This document shows, in pieces, positions 37,502 through 47,126 of a DNA stretch of 64,000 bases. The notes beneath the pieces were generated by a model. That model saw nothing but the letters and a program-made list of their open reading frames with translations, had not been told where the DNA came from and did no database searches. Position numbers and translations under genes: made by a program. Source of the stretch: Clostridium sp. BSD9I1 (GTDB taxonomy: Bacteria; Bacillota; Clostridia; Clostridiales; Clostridiaceae); the NCBI RefSeq assembly GCF_900185645.1, contig NZ_FYAM01000025.1, positions 89,563 to 153,562 on the forward strand, written 5' to 3'. Position 1 is the stretch's first letter, and each line of letters starts with the position of its first letter.

Positions 37502-40500
37502 ATGAGATTAAAAGGTATAATGAAACCTTTAAAAGATAGTATAGAGTTTAAAAATATAATAAATGGTATAAATAAAAATAAGTTTCCTATAGCGTTGTAT
37601 GGGGTTTCTGAATCGGCGAGAGCTTATGTAATGAATGGAATATATGCTGAGATGGATAAATCTCTTTTAATATTAACTCATAGCGATGTAGAAGCTAAGA
37701 ATATATATGAGGATTTACTATTATATGTGCCAGAAGTATACTATTTCCCAACAAAAGAAATAGTTTTTTATAATATAGATGCAATTTCAGGAGATCTCAG
37801 ATGGGAACGATTAAAGGTAATAAAAAGTATAATTGATAATAGTAAGAAGGTTATAGTTTCATCCATTGAGGCCATAGCAGCTTGCTGTATTGACTATGAA
37901 CTTTATAAGGAATATACCTATAATTTCTCAGTGGGTGATGTAATTGACTTTAATGAACTTAGCGAAAAGTTCATACAATGTGGATATGAAAGAGTAGATG
38001 TGGTTGATAGTAAGGGTGAATTTTCTATAAGAGGGGGGATAATGGATATATACCCCCCTATTTCAGCAGAACCATATAGGATTGAACTATTTGGAGATGA
38101 GATAGATTCTATAAGAAGCTTTAATACAGAATCTCAGAGAAGTATTGAGAAAATACAGAAAATAGAGGTGTTTCCAGCTAAAGAAATCATATTATCTAAT
38201 GAGACTATAGAAAGAGGATACAAAAATATAGAAACAGATTTAAAAGGTATGATGGATACCTTGAAAAGCAAAAACAACAAAGAGGCTGCAGAAAAATTAA
38301 GTTCCACAGTAAATCAAAACTTAGAATTTCTTAAGGAAACCTGGAATTTTGAGGCTATTGATAGTTACTTACCATATTTCTATGATGATAGTACATCCTT
38401 TTTGAGTTATTTTAGAGATTGGATGATAATGATTGATGATGTGCAAAGATGTGAGGGTAAACTTAATAGTGTATATTTTGAATTTGAAGAAAATTATAAA
38501 GGTTTCCTTCAAAGAGGAGATATACTTCCAAAGCAAGGAGAATTACTTATCCCTAAAAGTGTTATTTGGAATACCTTAGAGCAACATAGTGTAATAACTA
38601 TGAGTTCTATTCCTAAAACCGTAAAATTATTGCCACCTAAGGCTATAATAAGTTTTACTGAAATTACTCTTCATAATTATCAAGGGCAAATTGATTTATT
38701 GATTGAAGATATAAAGGATAAAAAGCAAAGGGGATATAAAACTCTTATTCTTTCTGGTACCAGGCCAAGAGGAGAAAGGCTTGTAAACACATTAAGAGAT
38801 AGGGGGATAGATAGTGTATATAAGGATAAGATAGATGAGATTCTTAATGGAGAGGTAGTGGTTACCTTTGGAAGTCAAATTAAGGGGTATGAATACCCAA
38901 CATTAAGAATATGTATCATTTCCGATAAAGAAGTATTTGGAGAAGCTAAGAAAGGCCTTAATAAAAGAAGTTCTAAAAGAGGAATAAATAAAATAAAGAG
39001 CTTTACGGAGCTTAAGCCTGGAGATTATGTAGTACATGTAAATCATGGAATAGGAGTATATAAAGGAATCAAGCAGCTAAATATAGATGGACATACAAAG
39101 GATTATTTAGAACTTACATATACTGCAGATGATAAATTGTATGTTCCGGTTGATCAATTGGATTTAGTGCAAAAATATGTTGGTGGAGAGGGAAAGGTAC
39201 CTAAAATCACCAAACTTGGTGGAAGCGAGTGGAGTAAAGCTAAAAGTAAGGCTAAAAAGTCCATACAAGAAATAGCAGAGGATTTAGTAAAATTATATGC
39301 TTTCCGTTCTACTTTGAAGGGGCATGCTTATTCTAAGGATACAGTTTGGCAAAAACAATTTGAGGAGGAATTCCCTTATGAGGAAACCCCAGATCAGATC
39401 ACAGCTATTGAAGACATAAAAGGAGATATGGAATCGGATAAGGCCATGGACAGACTGTTGTGCGGAGACGTAGGCTATGGTAAGACTGAGGTAGCTATAA
39501 GAGCAGCATTTAAAGCTGTAATGGATGGTAAGCAAGTGGCTTTTTTAGTTCCTACTACTATTCTTGCCCAACAACATTATAATAACTTCATACAAAGGTT
39601 TTCTGATTTTCCAGTAAGGATAGATATGTTAAGCCGCTTTAGAACTGCTGCTCAGCAAAAGGAAACTATGAAAGCAGTCAAAGAAGGAAATATAGATATT
39701 CTAATTGGAACTCATAGAATACTACAAAAGGATATTAAATTTAAAGACTTAGGAATTTTAATTATAGATGAAGAACAAAGATTTGGAGTAAAGCATAAGG
39801 AAAAAATAAAGGAATTTAAAAAGAATGTAGATGTTTTAACATTAAGTGCAACTCCGATACCTAGAACACTTCATATGTCCCTGGTAGGAGTAAGGGATAT
39901 AAGTGTAATTGAAACTCCGCCAGAAGAAAGACATCCGATTCAAACCTATGTTGTAGAATACAATGATCAGTTGATAAGAGATGCGATTTTAAGAGAAGTA
40001 AATAGAGGTGGTCAGGTATATTTTGTATACAATAGAGTGGAAACTATAAGTGAGACGGCGTCCTATATATCAAAGTTACTGCCTGAGGTAAGGGTAGATG
40101 TAGCACATGGACAAATGGATGAAAAGGAGCTCGAGGGAGTCATTATAAACTTTATGAAAAATGAATTCGATGTTTTGGTGGCGACTACAATCATTGAAAC
40201 AGGCATGGATATTCATAATGTAAATACTATGATAATATATGATGCTGATAAAATGGGACTATCTCAATTATATCAATTAAGAGGGAGAGTTGGGAGAAGC
40301 AGCCGAATTGCATATTGTTATTTAACTTATAGAAAAGATAAAATACTTACTGAAGTAGCAGAAAAAAGATTGAAAGCTATTAAAGAATTTACTGAATTAG
40401 GTTCTGGATTTAAGATAGCTCTGAAGGATTTGGAGATTAGAGGGGCAGGTAATATGATGGGATCTTCCCAACATGGACATATGGCATCTATAGGATATGA

Positions 40501-41023
40501 TTTATATTGTAGGATGCTTGAAGATACCATAAAACAATTTAAGGGAGAAATAGATAAAGAACCAGTAGATACTACAGTTGAGTTAAAAGTAGATGCTTAT
40601 ATACCTGGAAGTTATATAAATGATCAAACTCAAAAGATAGAGGTATATAAAAAGATAGCAGCTATAAATTCTTATGAAGATATGATTGAGGTACAAGATG
40701 AGTTAGAGGATAGATTCTCCAATATACCAAGTTCTGTGCAAAATCTTATTGATATAGCCTACATAAGGTGTATAGCTAAGGAATTAGGAATTGAAAACAT
40801 AAAGGAAAGAAAAGATGAGATATTAATTCAATTCCAAGCTATGGAAAATATGACGGGAGATATAAGAGGAAGCATAAAAACAAAATATAATAGAAATATA
40901 TTGTTTAAGTTTGGAGAAAAGCCTATTATAGCATTAAAAATGTCACAAATAAAAAGGGAAGAAATGCTTGATAATGTGAAAGAATTGATTTTATTTATGA
41001 AAGAAATGGAAAATAGTAATTAA
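37502..41023 (+). CDS. mfd: Transcription-repair coupling factor Mfd
   Basis: 1173 residues. Removes RNA polymerase stalled at lesions and recruits UvrA. Order: N-terminal UvrB-like domains (1-350), RNA-polymerase-interaction (CarD-like) domain beginning KPGDYVVHVNHGIGVYKGI (about 501-519), the RecG-like translocase with Walker A GDVGYGKTE (about 656-664) and DEEQRFG box, and the C-terminal TRCF domain. ATG 37502 after GAGGTGAAA. Full-length and intact. Confidence 0.98.
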   Translation: MRLKGIMKPLKDSIEFKNIINGINKNKFPIALYGVSESARAYVMNGIYAEMDKSLLILTHSDVEAKNIYEDLLLYVPEVYYFPTKEIVFYNIDAISGDLRWERLKVIKSIIDNSKKVIVSSIEAIAACCIDYELYKEYTYNFSVGDVIDFNELSEKFIQCGYERVDVVDSKGEFSIRGGIMDIYPPISAEPYRIELFGDEIDSIRSFNTESQRSIEKIQKIEVFPAKEIILSNETIERGYKNIETDLKGMMDTLKSKNNKEAAEKLSSTVNQNLEFLKETWNFEAIDSYLPYFYDDSTSFLSYFRDWMIMIDDVQRCEGKLNSVYFEFEENYKGFLQRGDILPKQGELLIPKSVIWNTLEQHSVITMSSIPKTVKLLPPKAIISFTEITLHNYQGQIDLLIEDIKDKKQRGYKTLILSGTRPRGERLVNTLRDRGIDSVYKDKIDEILNGEVVVTFGSQIKGYEYPTLRICIISDKEVFGEAKKGLNKRSSKRGINKIKSFTELKPGDYVVHVNHGIGVYKGIKQLNIDGHTKDYLELTYTADDKLYVPVDQLDLVQKYVGGEGKVPKITKLGGSEWSKAKSKAKKSIQEIAEDLVKLYAFRSTLKGHAYSKDTVWQKQFEEEFPYEETPDQITAIEDIKGDMESDKAMDRLLCGDVGYGKTEVAIRAAFKAVMDGKQVAFLVPTTILAQQHYNNFIQRFSDFPVRIDMLSRFRTAAQQKETMKAVKEGNIDILIGTHRILQKDIKFKDLGILIIDEEQRFGVKHKEKIKEFKKNVDVLTLSATPIPRTLHMSLVGVRDISVIETPPEERHPIQTYVVEYNDQLIRDAILREVNRGGQVYFVYNRVETISETASYISKLLPEVRVDVAHGQMDEKELEGVIINFMKNEFDVLVATTIIETGMDIHNVNTMIIYDADKMGLSQLYQLRGRVGRSSRIAYCYLTYRKDKILTEVAEKRLKAIKEFTELGSGFKIALKDLEIRGAGNMMGSSQHGHMASIGYDLYCRMLEDTIKQFKGEIDKEPVDTTVELKVDAYIPGSYINDQTQKIEVYKKIAAINSYEDMIEVQDELEDRFSNIPSSVQNLIDIAYIRCIAKELGIENIKERKDEILIQFQAMENMTGDIRGSIKTKYNRNILFKFGEKPIIALKMSQIKREEMLDNVKELILFMKEMENSN

Positions 41024-41058
41024 TCTACAACAGAGCAATAAAAAACCAGTAAAAATAT

Positions 41059-41087
41059 TTGCAATATATATTAAAAATTATTATAAT
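41059..41087 (+). promoter_or_regulatory. Promoter of the PrsA-like gene
   Basis: TTGCAA (41059-41064), a 17-base spacer and TATAAT (41082-41087). It supports the downstream start codon at 41122. Confidence 0.65.
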
Positions 41088-41121
41088 GAAAAAAGATTAT
41101 GAAAAACGGGGGAATAATATA

Positions 41122-42129
41122 ATGAACATAAGAAAAATAATTGCCGCAGCAGTTATAGGTGCTTTTACCTTTGCTACTGTAGGATGTAGTATGGTGGAAA
41201 AGACACCTGAAGCAATAAAGAAGAGCATTGTAGCTCAAGTGGGTAGTGAAAAAATAACTAGAGGAGAATTAGATGAAAATCCTATTTTATCTGAACAGTT
41301 AAATACATTAAAAGCTCAGTATGGTGAAAACTATGCTACAAATGCAGAGATAAAGGATCAGCTTGTAGAATACAAGAAACAGGTTTTAGATCAAATGATA
41401 CAAGAAAAGCTTGTGCTTCAGCATGCTAAGGACTACAATATTAATCCTGAGGATGCTGCTATAAAGGAACAAGTAGATAAATCAATAAATGATATGATAA
41501 AACAAAACTTTGCTAACGATAAGAATAAGTTTGCAGAAGAATTAAAGAAAATAGGAACTACAGAAGAAATCTTAAGAAACTTTTATAAAAAGCAAATAGT
41601 TATAGAAAAGATAAATGATCAAATTGCTAAAGATGTAAAAGTAGATGATGCTACTGCAAAAAAATATTATGATGAAAATATATATCAATTTTTAAAGAAA
41701 CCAGCTAAGTTCCATGCATCACACATATTAGTAAAAACTGAGGAAGAAGCTAAAAAGGTTAAAGAAAGATTAGATAAAAAAGAGGACTTTGCAAAGGTAG
41801 CAAAGGAAGTTTCAGTAGATGGAAGCAAGGAAAAGGGTGGAGACCTAGGAGAAATGGAGTATTCTGGTGTAGTTAAACCTTTTGCAGATGCTGTTGTAAA
41901 ATTAAATAAAGGCGAAACATCTGGAATAGTAAAAAGTGAATTTGGATACCACATTATAAAGCTTGCAGACAAGGAAGCTGTAGAATTCAAGGGATTTGCG
42001 GAAGTTAAAGAACAAATAAAAAAGGAATTGCTTGATGAGCAAAAGCAAAAGGCTTTTACTAATAAGGTAGAAGAATGGAAAAAGTCAGGTAAAATTGAAA
42101 CTGAAAAATATGAAAAAAACTTAATATAA
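41122..42129 (+). CDS. prsA: PrsA-like foldase lipoprotein (parvulin PPIase)
   Basis: 335 residues. A signal peptide with lipobox ATVGC puts the lipidated cysteine near residue 22. The N-terminal SurA-like helical part is followed by a parvulin rotamase domain (about 193-285, starting FHASHILVKT and ending GYHIIKL). It folds secreted proteins at the membrane-wall interface. ATG 41122 is chosen because the promoter overlaps longer starts. The binding site CGGGGGAA is modest. Located between mfd and spoVT, as in other clostridia. Confidence 0.92.
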   Translation: MNIRKIIAAAVIGAFTFATVGCSMVEKTPEAIKKSIVAQVGSEKITRGELDENPILSEQLNTLKAQYGENYATNAEIKDQLVEYKKQVLDQMIQEKLVLQHAKDYNINPEDAAIKEQVDKSINDMIKQNFANDKNKFAEELKKIGTTEEILRNFYKKQIVIEKINDQIAKDVKVDDATAKKYYDENIYQFLKKPAKFHASHILVKTEEEAKKVKERLDKKEDFAKVAKEVSVDGSKEKGGDLGEMEYSGVVKPFADAVVKLNKGETSGIVKSEFGYHIIKLADKEAVEFKGFAEVKEQIKKELLDEQKQKAFTNKVEEWKKSGKIETEKYEKNLI

Positions 42130-42133
42130 TTTT

Positions 42134-42170
42134 TTAAAGAGGCATATGTCTTTCTTAAAGTATTTTTTTG
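42134..42170 (+). terminator. Possible terminator after prsA
   Basis: TTAAAGA...TCTTT-C-TTAA around GGCATATG, followed by a seven-T run. The stem is imperfect. Confidence 0.45.
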
Positions 42171-42296
42171 GAAAAAAGAATTTAAGGAGGATATATGCTT
42201 TTTTAATTACAAATGTGTATAAAATTTCATAAATAGAAAGATAATATTAATACAACTTGTATCAAGCAAGTATCAATTTAAGGGAGGTAACGCAGC

Positions 42297-42848
42297 ATGA
42301 AAGCTACAGGTATTGTAAGACGTATAGATGACTTGGGAAGAGTAGTTATTCCAAAAGAAATTAGAAGAACATTAAGAATAAGAGAAGGAGATCCATTAGA
42401 AATATTTACAGATAGAGAAGGTGGAGTAATACTTAAAAAATATTCCCCTATAGGAGAGTTAAGTGAATTTTCAAAGGGTTACGCAGAATCGCTACAACAA
42501 GTTATAGGAAATGTAGTTATTATATGTGATAAAGACAGTATCGTTTCTGTGAGTGGAGCTCCTAAAAAGGAATACATAGATAAAAAGATAAGCGAAGAGT
42601 TAGAAAAAATTATTGAAGAAAGAAAAACAGTTTCTTTAGCTGATGCAAGTCAGTTTATACCTTTAAACTCAGATGATGATGTAGATGGTAGATATACGTC
42701 TCAAGTAATTTCACCTATAATAGCTGAAGGAGATGCAATTGGTGCTGTTATTATAGTTTCTAAGGAAGAAGGGAAAAAGTTTGGGGATGTGGAAATAAAA
42801 TTAGCAGAAACTGCATCATCCTTCTTAGGTAAACAAATGGAACAATAA
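42297..42848 (+). CDS. spoVT: Stage V sporulation regulator SpoVT
   Basis: 183 residues, full length. N-terminal AbrB-type swapped-hairpin DNA-binding domain (TGIVRRIDDLGRVVIPKEIR, 4-23) and a C-terminal GAF-like domain (about 55-178). In the forespore SpoVT tunes sigma-G genes. AAGGGAGGT precedes the ATG. I looked for a sigma-G promoter and found no convincing match. A strong terminator follows. Confidence 0.97.
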   Translation: MKATGIVRRIDDLGRVVIPKEIRRTLRIREGDPLEIFTDREGGVILKKYSPIGELSEFSKGYAESLQQVIGNVVIICDKDSIVSVSGAPKKEYIDKKISEELEKIIEERKTVSLADASQFIPLNSDDDVDGRYTSQVISPIIAEGDAIGAVIIVSKEEGKKFGDVEIKLAETASSFLGKQMEQ

Positions 42849-42869
42849 ATGACAAAATATTTTAGTATT

Positions 42870-42902
42870 GAAATGGCAGCGTGTCTGCCATTTATTATTT
42901 TT
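42870..42902 (+). terminator. Terminator of spoVT
   Basis: AAATGGCAG-CGTGT-CTGCCATTT, then ATTATTTTTTG. Confidence 0.9.
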
Positions 42903-43011
42903 TGTTCATAAAGGATTATTGACTAATTTAAAATAAATATTCAATAAAAGTAATAATATTTGCAAAACTAAAATAAATAATAGTTAGAATGATTTCAGAG
43001 AGGTTGGGGAA

Positions 43012-44562
43012 ATGAAAACACATTCTTTGTTAAAAGGTACATTTATACTAGCAACTGCGGGGCTTGTAGCAAAGTTTTTGGGTATATTTTTTAGATGGCC
43101 ACTAATAATGCTAATTGGGGATGAGGGAATTGGGTATTATCAAATGTCATATCCACTATATACTTTTTTTATTGCTGTGGCATCTGGAATACCTGTAGCT
43201 ATTTCCAAATTAATATCAGAAAGAAGAGCAGTTCAAGACATGGAAGGAATTATCCAAGTCTTCAAGAAGTCTATTTTAGTAATGTTTATAATAGGGGGAG
43301 GATTTACAGCTTTTCTTTTAATTTTTTCTAAGAGATTGGTAAATATTTTTGGCTGGGAAGCCAAATCATATTATTCCTTATTAGGGATAGCATTAGCACC
43401 TATGTTTATTTCGCTAATGAGTGCATTTAGAGGTTTTTTTCAGGGGCTTCAATATATGACTCCTACTGCATGGTCACAGCTTATAGAGCAAGCTGGAAGG
43501 GTAGTGTTTGGGGTAGGGCTTGCTATACTGCTTTTGCCTAAGGGAATAGAATATTCAGCAGGGGGAGCAGCTTTTGGAGCAACAGCAGGAGGAATATTTG
43601 GAACTATATATCTATTTTATAAATACACCAAAGTTAAAAAGGAATTAAAAATAAGAAAAGTGAGAAGCAATCTAGAAGTATTAAACAAATTATTATTAAC
43701 AGCTATACCTATATCTGTAGGAGCTACGGTTATAAGTATAATGAGTTTAATTGATTCTTTCTTGGTGCCTAGAAAGCTTCTAGAGGCGGGATTGAGTGGA
43801 AAGGAAGCAACTATACTATATGGGCAACTAACTGGCAAGGCGTTTGTATTAGTTAACGTACCTTTAACGGTATCTATGGGACTATGCTTAAGCTTAGTGC
43901 CTATAATAACTGAATGCTTTATACTTAATAGAAGAGGCGAGCTTATAAGCAAGATAGAAACTGCTATGAAATTTTCCATGGTCGTAGCAATACCGTCATT
44001 TTTAGGTCTTTTTGTGTTAGCAGAACCAATTTTATCGCTAGTGTTTCCAGGACATAGTGATGGGTATCCTATACTAAGATATTTATCTATTTCAATACCA
44101 TTTATAGTGATATTTCAAACTTCTACATCTATTTTGCAGGGTGTAGATAAATATATAACACCAGTAAGAAATCTAATGGTTGGATGTATTATAAAATTTA
44201 TAATTACATTTATGTTGGTTCCTATATCTTATATAAACATATATGGAGCAATTATAGGTACTACAGTAGGATATATCATATCTTCAATTATGAATGTAAG
44301 AACTTTAGAAAAGTCTCTAGGCATTAACATAAATTACTATGATATAATAATAAAACCAGCATATGCGTCAGTTTTGATGACAATAGCAGTAATATTTATA
44401 TATGAGAAAAGTTTTAATATATTTCTTAGTAATGGGCTTGCATGTATAATATCGATATTTTCTGGGTTATTAATATATAGTATACTGGTTATAATATTTA
44501 AAATAATGAACTATAAGTACGTAAGAGAAAGACTAAGAGGAGACAAAAGGAGAGAATTGTAA
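43012..44562 (+). CDS. MOP-superfamily flippase, SpoVB/MurJ-like (YabM position)
   Basis: 516 residues with about 14 membrane spans. N-terminal LLKGTFILATAGLVAKFLG is characteristic of the SpoVB/YabM/MurJ group of polysaccharide and lipid II flippases. By position (spoVT-flippase-mazG) it corresponds to Bacillus yabM. It may export a spore or wall lipid-linked precursor. ATG after AGAGGTTGGGG. Its stop codon overlaps the start of mazG (TAATG). Confidence 0.9.
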   Translation: MKTHSLLKGTFILATAGLVAKFLGIFFRWPLIMLIGDEGIGYYQMSYPLYTFFIAVASGIPVAISKLISERRAVQDMEGIIQVFKKSILVMFIIGGGFTAFLLIFSKRLVNIFGWEAKSYYSLLGIALAPMFISLMSAFRGFFQGLQYMTPTAWSQLIEQAGRVVFGVGLAILLLPKGIEYSAGGAAFGATAGGIFGTIYLFYKYTKVKKELKIRKVRSNLEVLNKLLLTAIPISVGATVISIMSLIDSFLVPRKLLEAGLSGKEATILYGQLTGKAFVLVNVPLTVSMGLCLSLVPIITECFILNRRGELISKIETAMKFSMVVAIPSFLGLFVLAEPILSLVFPGHSDGYPILRYLSISIPFIVIFQTSTSILQGVDKYITPVRNLMVGCIIKFIITFMLVPISYINIYGAIIGTTVGYIISSIMNVRTLEKSLGININYYDIIIKPAYASVLMTIAVIFIYEKSFNIFLSNGLACIISIFSGLLIYSILVIIFKIMNYKYVRERLRGDKRREL

Positions 44563-46010
44563 TGATAAAAATCATAGGCTTAGGTCCAGGAGATAAAAAT
44601 GCTTTAACTTTAGGTGCAATAGAAACTCTGAAAAGCGGAGAGAAGATATTTTTAAGAACCTCTAAGCACCCTACTGTCCAGTATCTTGATGATTTGAACA
44701 TAGAATATAATACTTTTGATGATAAGTATGAGAATAGTAAAAGTTTTGATGAAGTTTATAACTCTATAGCAGAAGAACTTATAATAAGCCATTCTAAATA
44801 TAAGCAGATTGTGTATGCTGTGCCAGGACACCCATTGGTTGCTGAGAAGTCTGTAAGTATTCTTATAGAAAAGTGTAAAAGTCTTAATATAGAGTATAAC
44901 CTGCTTCCTGCAGTGAGTTTTGTTGATGCAATTATGGAAAGTCTAACGATAGATCCTATAGAAGGTATTAAAATTATAGATGCATTTGATATAAATAATC
45001 AATTATTAGATAAAAGAAGTGGAGTTATAATAACGCAAGTCTATAATAAGTTTATAGCTTCTGAAATAAAATTAGCCTTACTGGACTACTATAAGGATGA
45101 TACAAAAATATATTTTATAAGAGCAGCAGGGGTGAAAAATTTAGAGATAGTTAGAGAAATTCCTTTGTATGAGTTAGATAGACAAGAGGAAATAGATTAT
45201 TTAACATCGGTATATATCCCTAAGGATTTAGATAATAATAAGGATTTTTACGATTTGCTAGAAGTTATGAAAACTTTAAGAGGGGAAGGTGGATGTCCTT
45301 GGGACAGGGAACAGACCCACGAAAGTCTTAAGAAGTACCTTCTAGAGGAAAGCTATGAAGTTATAGAAGCTATAGAAAATAAAAATGATGATATGTTAAT
45401 AGAAGAATTAGGGGATGTATTACTTCAGGTTGTATTTCATGCCGAAATAGGAAATGAAGAAGGATTTTTTAATATAAATGATGTAATACAATCTATATGT
45501 AATAAAATGATAGATAGACATCCACATGTATTTGGAGAAGTAGATGTAGAAAATTCAAATGAAGTACTAGATAATTGGGATAAAATAAAGAAAAAAGAAA
45601 GGGGATTCAAAACCTATACAGAAGAAATGAAGCATATAGCAAAAATCTTGCCTGCTCTTATAAGAGCTGAAAAAGTTCAAAAAAAAGCTGCTAAGGTAGG
45701 GTTTGATTGGGATAAAATAGAGGATGCATTTGATAAAGTAAAAGAGGAATTTTATGAGGTAAAAGATGTATATAAAAATAATAATAGGGAAAAAATACTA
45801 GAAGAAGTTGGAGATTTAATATTTTCTGTGGTAAATGTAGCAAGATTTCTTGACATAGACCCTGAGTTTGCATTAAATTATACTATAGATAAATTTATTA
45901 ATCGTTTTAGTCATATCGAACAAACAGCGATTGATAAAGGTTTAAAATTAGAAAACATGACGTTGCAGGAAATGGACTTATTATGGGATGAAGCAAAAAC
46001 AAAAAAATAG
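44562..46010 (+). CDS. mazG: Tetrapyrrole methylase-MazG fusion protein (YabN-like)
   Basis: 482 residues. N-terminal SAM-dependent tetrapyrrole methylase-like domain (about 1-210; starts IKIIGLGPGDKNALTLGA) fused to a MazG nucleotide pyrophosphohydrolase domain (about 220-480; GGCPWDREQTHESL and EELGDVLLQVVFHA). MazG hydrolyses NTPs and is linked to nucleotide-pool sanitation. The fusion is the standard YabN arrangement. It overlaps the preceding flippase gene by one base, so translation is coupled. Confidence 0.95.
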   Translation: MIKIIGLGPGDKNALTLGAIETLKSGEKIFLRTSKHPTVQYLDDLNIEYNTFDDKYENSKSFDEVYNSIAEELIISHSKYKQIVYAVPGHPLVAEKSVSILIEKCKSLNIEYNLLPAVSFVDAIMESLTIDPIEGIKIIDAFDINNQLLDKRSGVIITQVYNKFIASEIKLALLDYYKDDTKIYFIRAAGVKNLEIVREIPLYELDRQEEIDYLTSVYIPKDLDNNKDFYDLLEVMKTLRGEGGCPWDREQTHESLKKYLLEESYEVIEAIENKNDDMLIEELGDVLLQVVFHAEIGNEEGFFNINDVIQSICNKMIDRHPHVFGEVDVENSNEVLDNWDKIKKKERGFKTYTEEMKHIAKILPALIRAEKVQKKAAKVGFDWDKIEDAFDKVKEEFYEVKDVYKNNNREKILEEVGDLIFSVVNVARFLDIDPEFALNYTIDKFINRFSHIEQTAIDKGLKLENMTLQEMDLLWDEAKTKK

Positions 46011-46036
46011 CTTTTTCTTAAAAAACTGCAATAAAA

Positions 46037-46063
46037 AGAAGGAATTTTTAAATTAACGAAGAA
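46037..46063 (+). promoter_or_regulatory. Sigma-H-type promoter upstream of the HU gene
   Basis: GAAGGAATT (46037-46045), an 11-base spacer and GAAGAAT (46057-46063), matching RNAGGAWWW-N11-RNNGAAT with the same spacing as the spoVG site. A small inverted repeat (TATGCTA/TAGCATA) overlaps the expected transcription start. Confidence 0.6.
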
Positions 46064-46107
46064 TATGCTACTTTATAGCATACTCATATTTAAGGAGGTA
46101 AACAAAA

Positions 46108-46383
46108 GTGAACAAATCAGAATTAATTACAAGCATGGCTGAAAAATCCAAACTAACTAAGAAAGATGCAGAGGTTGCTTTAAAGGCATTTATAGAAAGT
46201 GTTGAAGAAGCTTTAGAAAAAGGTGAAAAGGTTCAGTTAGTAGGATTTGGAACTTTTGAAACAAGAGAAAGAGCAGCAAGAGTTGGTAGAAACCCAAAAA
46301 CTAAAGAAGAAATACAAATACCTGAATCAACAGTTCCAGTATTTAAAGCTGGTAAGGAATTTAAAGATAAAGTTAATAAATAA
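46108..46383 (+). CDS. hup: HU-family DNA-binding protein
   Basis: 91 residues. Histone-like dimeric DNA-bending protein, with the HU arm signature GFGTFETRERAARVGRNP (about 47-64). GTG start after AAGGAGGT. In many clostridia hup sits at this point of the yab cluster. It has its own terminator and a candidate sigma-H promoter. Confidence 0.97.
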   Translation: MNKSELITSMAEKSKLTKKDAEVALKAFIESVEEALEKGEKVQLVGFGTFETRERAARVGRNPKTKEEIQIPESTVPVFKAGKEFKDKVNK

Positions 46384-46403
46384 TAGACGTATTTATATTC
46401 ATA

Positions 46404-46435
46404 AAAACCTGGGTGAAAATCTAGGTTTTTTGTAT
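46404..46435 (+). terminator. Terminator of hup
   Basis: AAAACCTGG (46404-46412) pairs with CTAGGTTTT (46421-46429) with one G-U pair, followed by TTGTATT. Confidence 0.75.
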
Positions 46436-46451
46436 TATTGGAGGAGAGCAA

Positions 46452-46715
46452 GTGAGATTAGATAAGTATTTAAAGGTTTCAAGAATAATAAAAAGAAGAA
46501 CTGTTGCGAAAGAAGCTTGTGAAAATGGAAGAGTATACATAAATAATAAAGTTGCTAAACCTGGTACAGATATAAAGGAAAATGATATTATCGAAATAAA
46601 ATATGCGGATAAGTCCTTGAAGGCCCGAATAATTAATGTTGCAGAACATGTAAGTAAAGAAAATGCTAAAAGCATGTATGAAATTATAGCTGGGGAAGAA
46701 GATACAGAAGAATAA
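46452..46715 (+). CDS. rqcP: S4-domain ribosome quality-control protein RqcP
   Basis: 87 residues: an S4 RNA-binding domain (MRLDKYLKVSRIIKRRTVAK) like YabO/Hsp15. RqcP acts with RqcH on obstructed 50S-peptidyl-tRNA complexes, adding alanine tails. GTG start after GGAGGAG. Lies between two terminators, so it may rely on partial read-through. Confidence 0.93.
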   Translation: MRLDKYLKVSRIIKRRTVAKEACENGRVYINNKVAKPGTDIKENDIIEIKYADKSLKARIINVAEHVSKENAKSMYEIIAGEEDTEE

Positions 46716-46729
46716 TGAGAGTTAATAAC

Positions 46730-46774
46730 AATAAGGTATAGAATGTATTTATATATTCTATGCCTTATTTTTGT
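46730..46774 (+). terminator. Terminator after rqcP
   Basis: AATAAGGTATAGAAT pairs with ATTCTATGCCTTATT (one G-U pair), followed by TTTTG. Confidence 0.85.
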
Positions 46775-46829
46775 ACTATAAAATTAAAAAAAAGCATATA
46801 TAATATTATAAAAGTTGGAGGTGAATTGT

Positions 46830-47117
46830 ATGGAAAAAAAGGAAATTAAGATAGAGGGAAAAAGCAGTTTGAATTTAGAGAATAGAAAAAGATTGACTTT
46901 AAGTGGCGTGGTAGAGGTTGTAAGCTTTAATGAAGATCAGATAATACTAAATACATCACTTGGAACTTTAAACATAAAAGGGGAAGGTCTAAAGATGAAT
47001 AAGCTAGATGTACAAAATGGGGATGTTATTATAAATGGTATTGTAAATTCTTGTATATATGTGAATAAAGAAAATAAAAAGGAAAAAGAAAAGTTACTTT
47101 CAAAACTATTTAAGTAG
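46830..47117 (+). CDS. yabP: Sporulation protein YabP
   Basis: 95 residues. Matches YabP: RKRLTLSGVVEVVSFNEDQI near the N terminus, then a beta-rich body. YabP is made in the mother cell and works with YabQ in spore coat or cortex formation. ATG 46830 after GGAGGTG; upstream in-frame TTG at 46815 overlaps that site. yabQ follows after nine bases. Confidence 0.93.
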   Translation: MEKKEIKIEGKSSLNLENRKRLTLSGVVEVVSFNEDQIILNTSLGTLNIKGEGLKMNKLDVQNGDVIINGIVNSCIYVNKENKKEKEKLLSKLFK

Positions 47118-47126
47118 AGGTAGTGT

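Noticed and set aside
42180..42296. Sigma-G promoter for spoVT
   Set aside because: CATAAATA was examined as a -10, but no matching -35 lies at the right distance.
46404..46774. Repeated hairpins around hup and rqcP as a repeat array or CRISPR
   Set aside because: The stems differ in sequence and each ends in a T-run directly after a gene. They are ordinary terminators.
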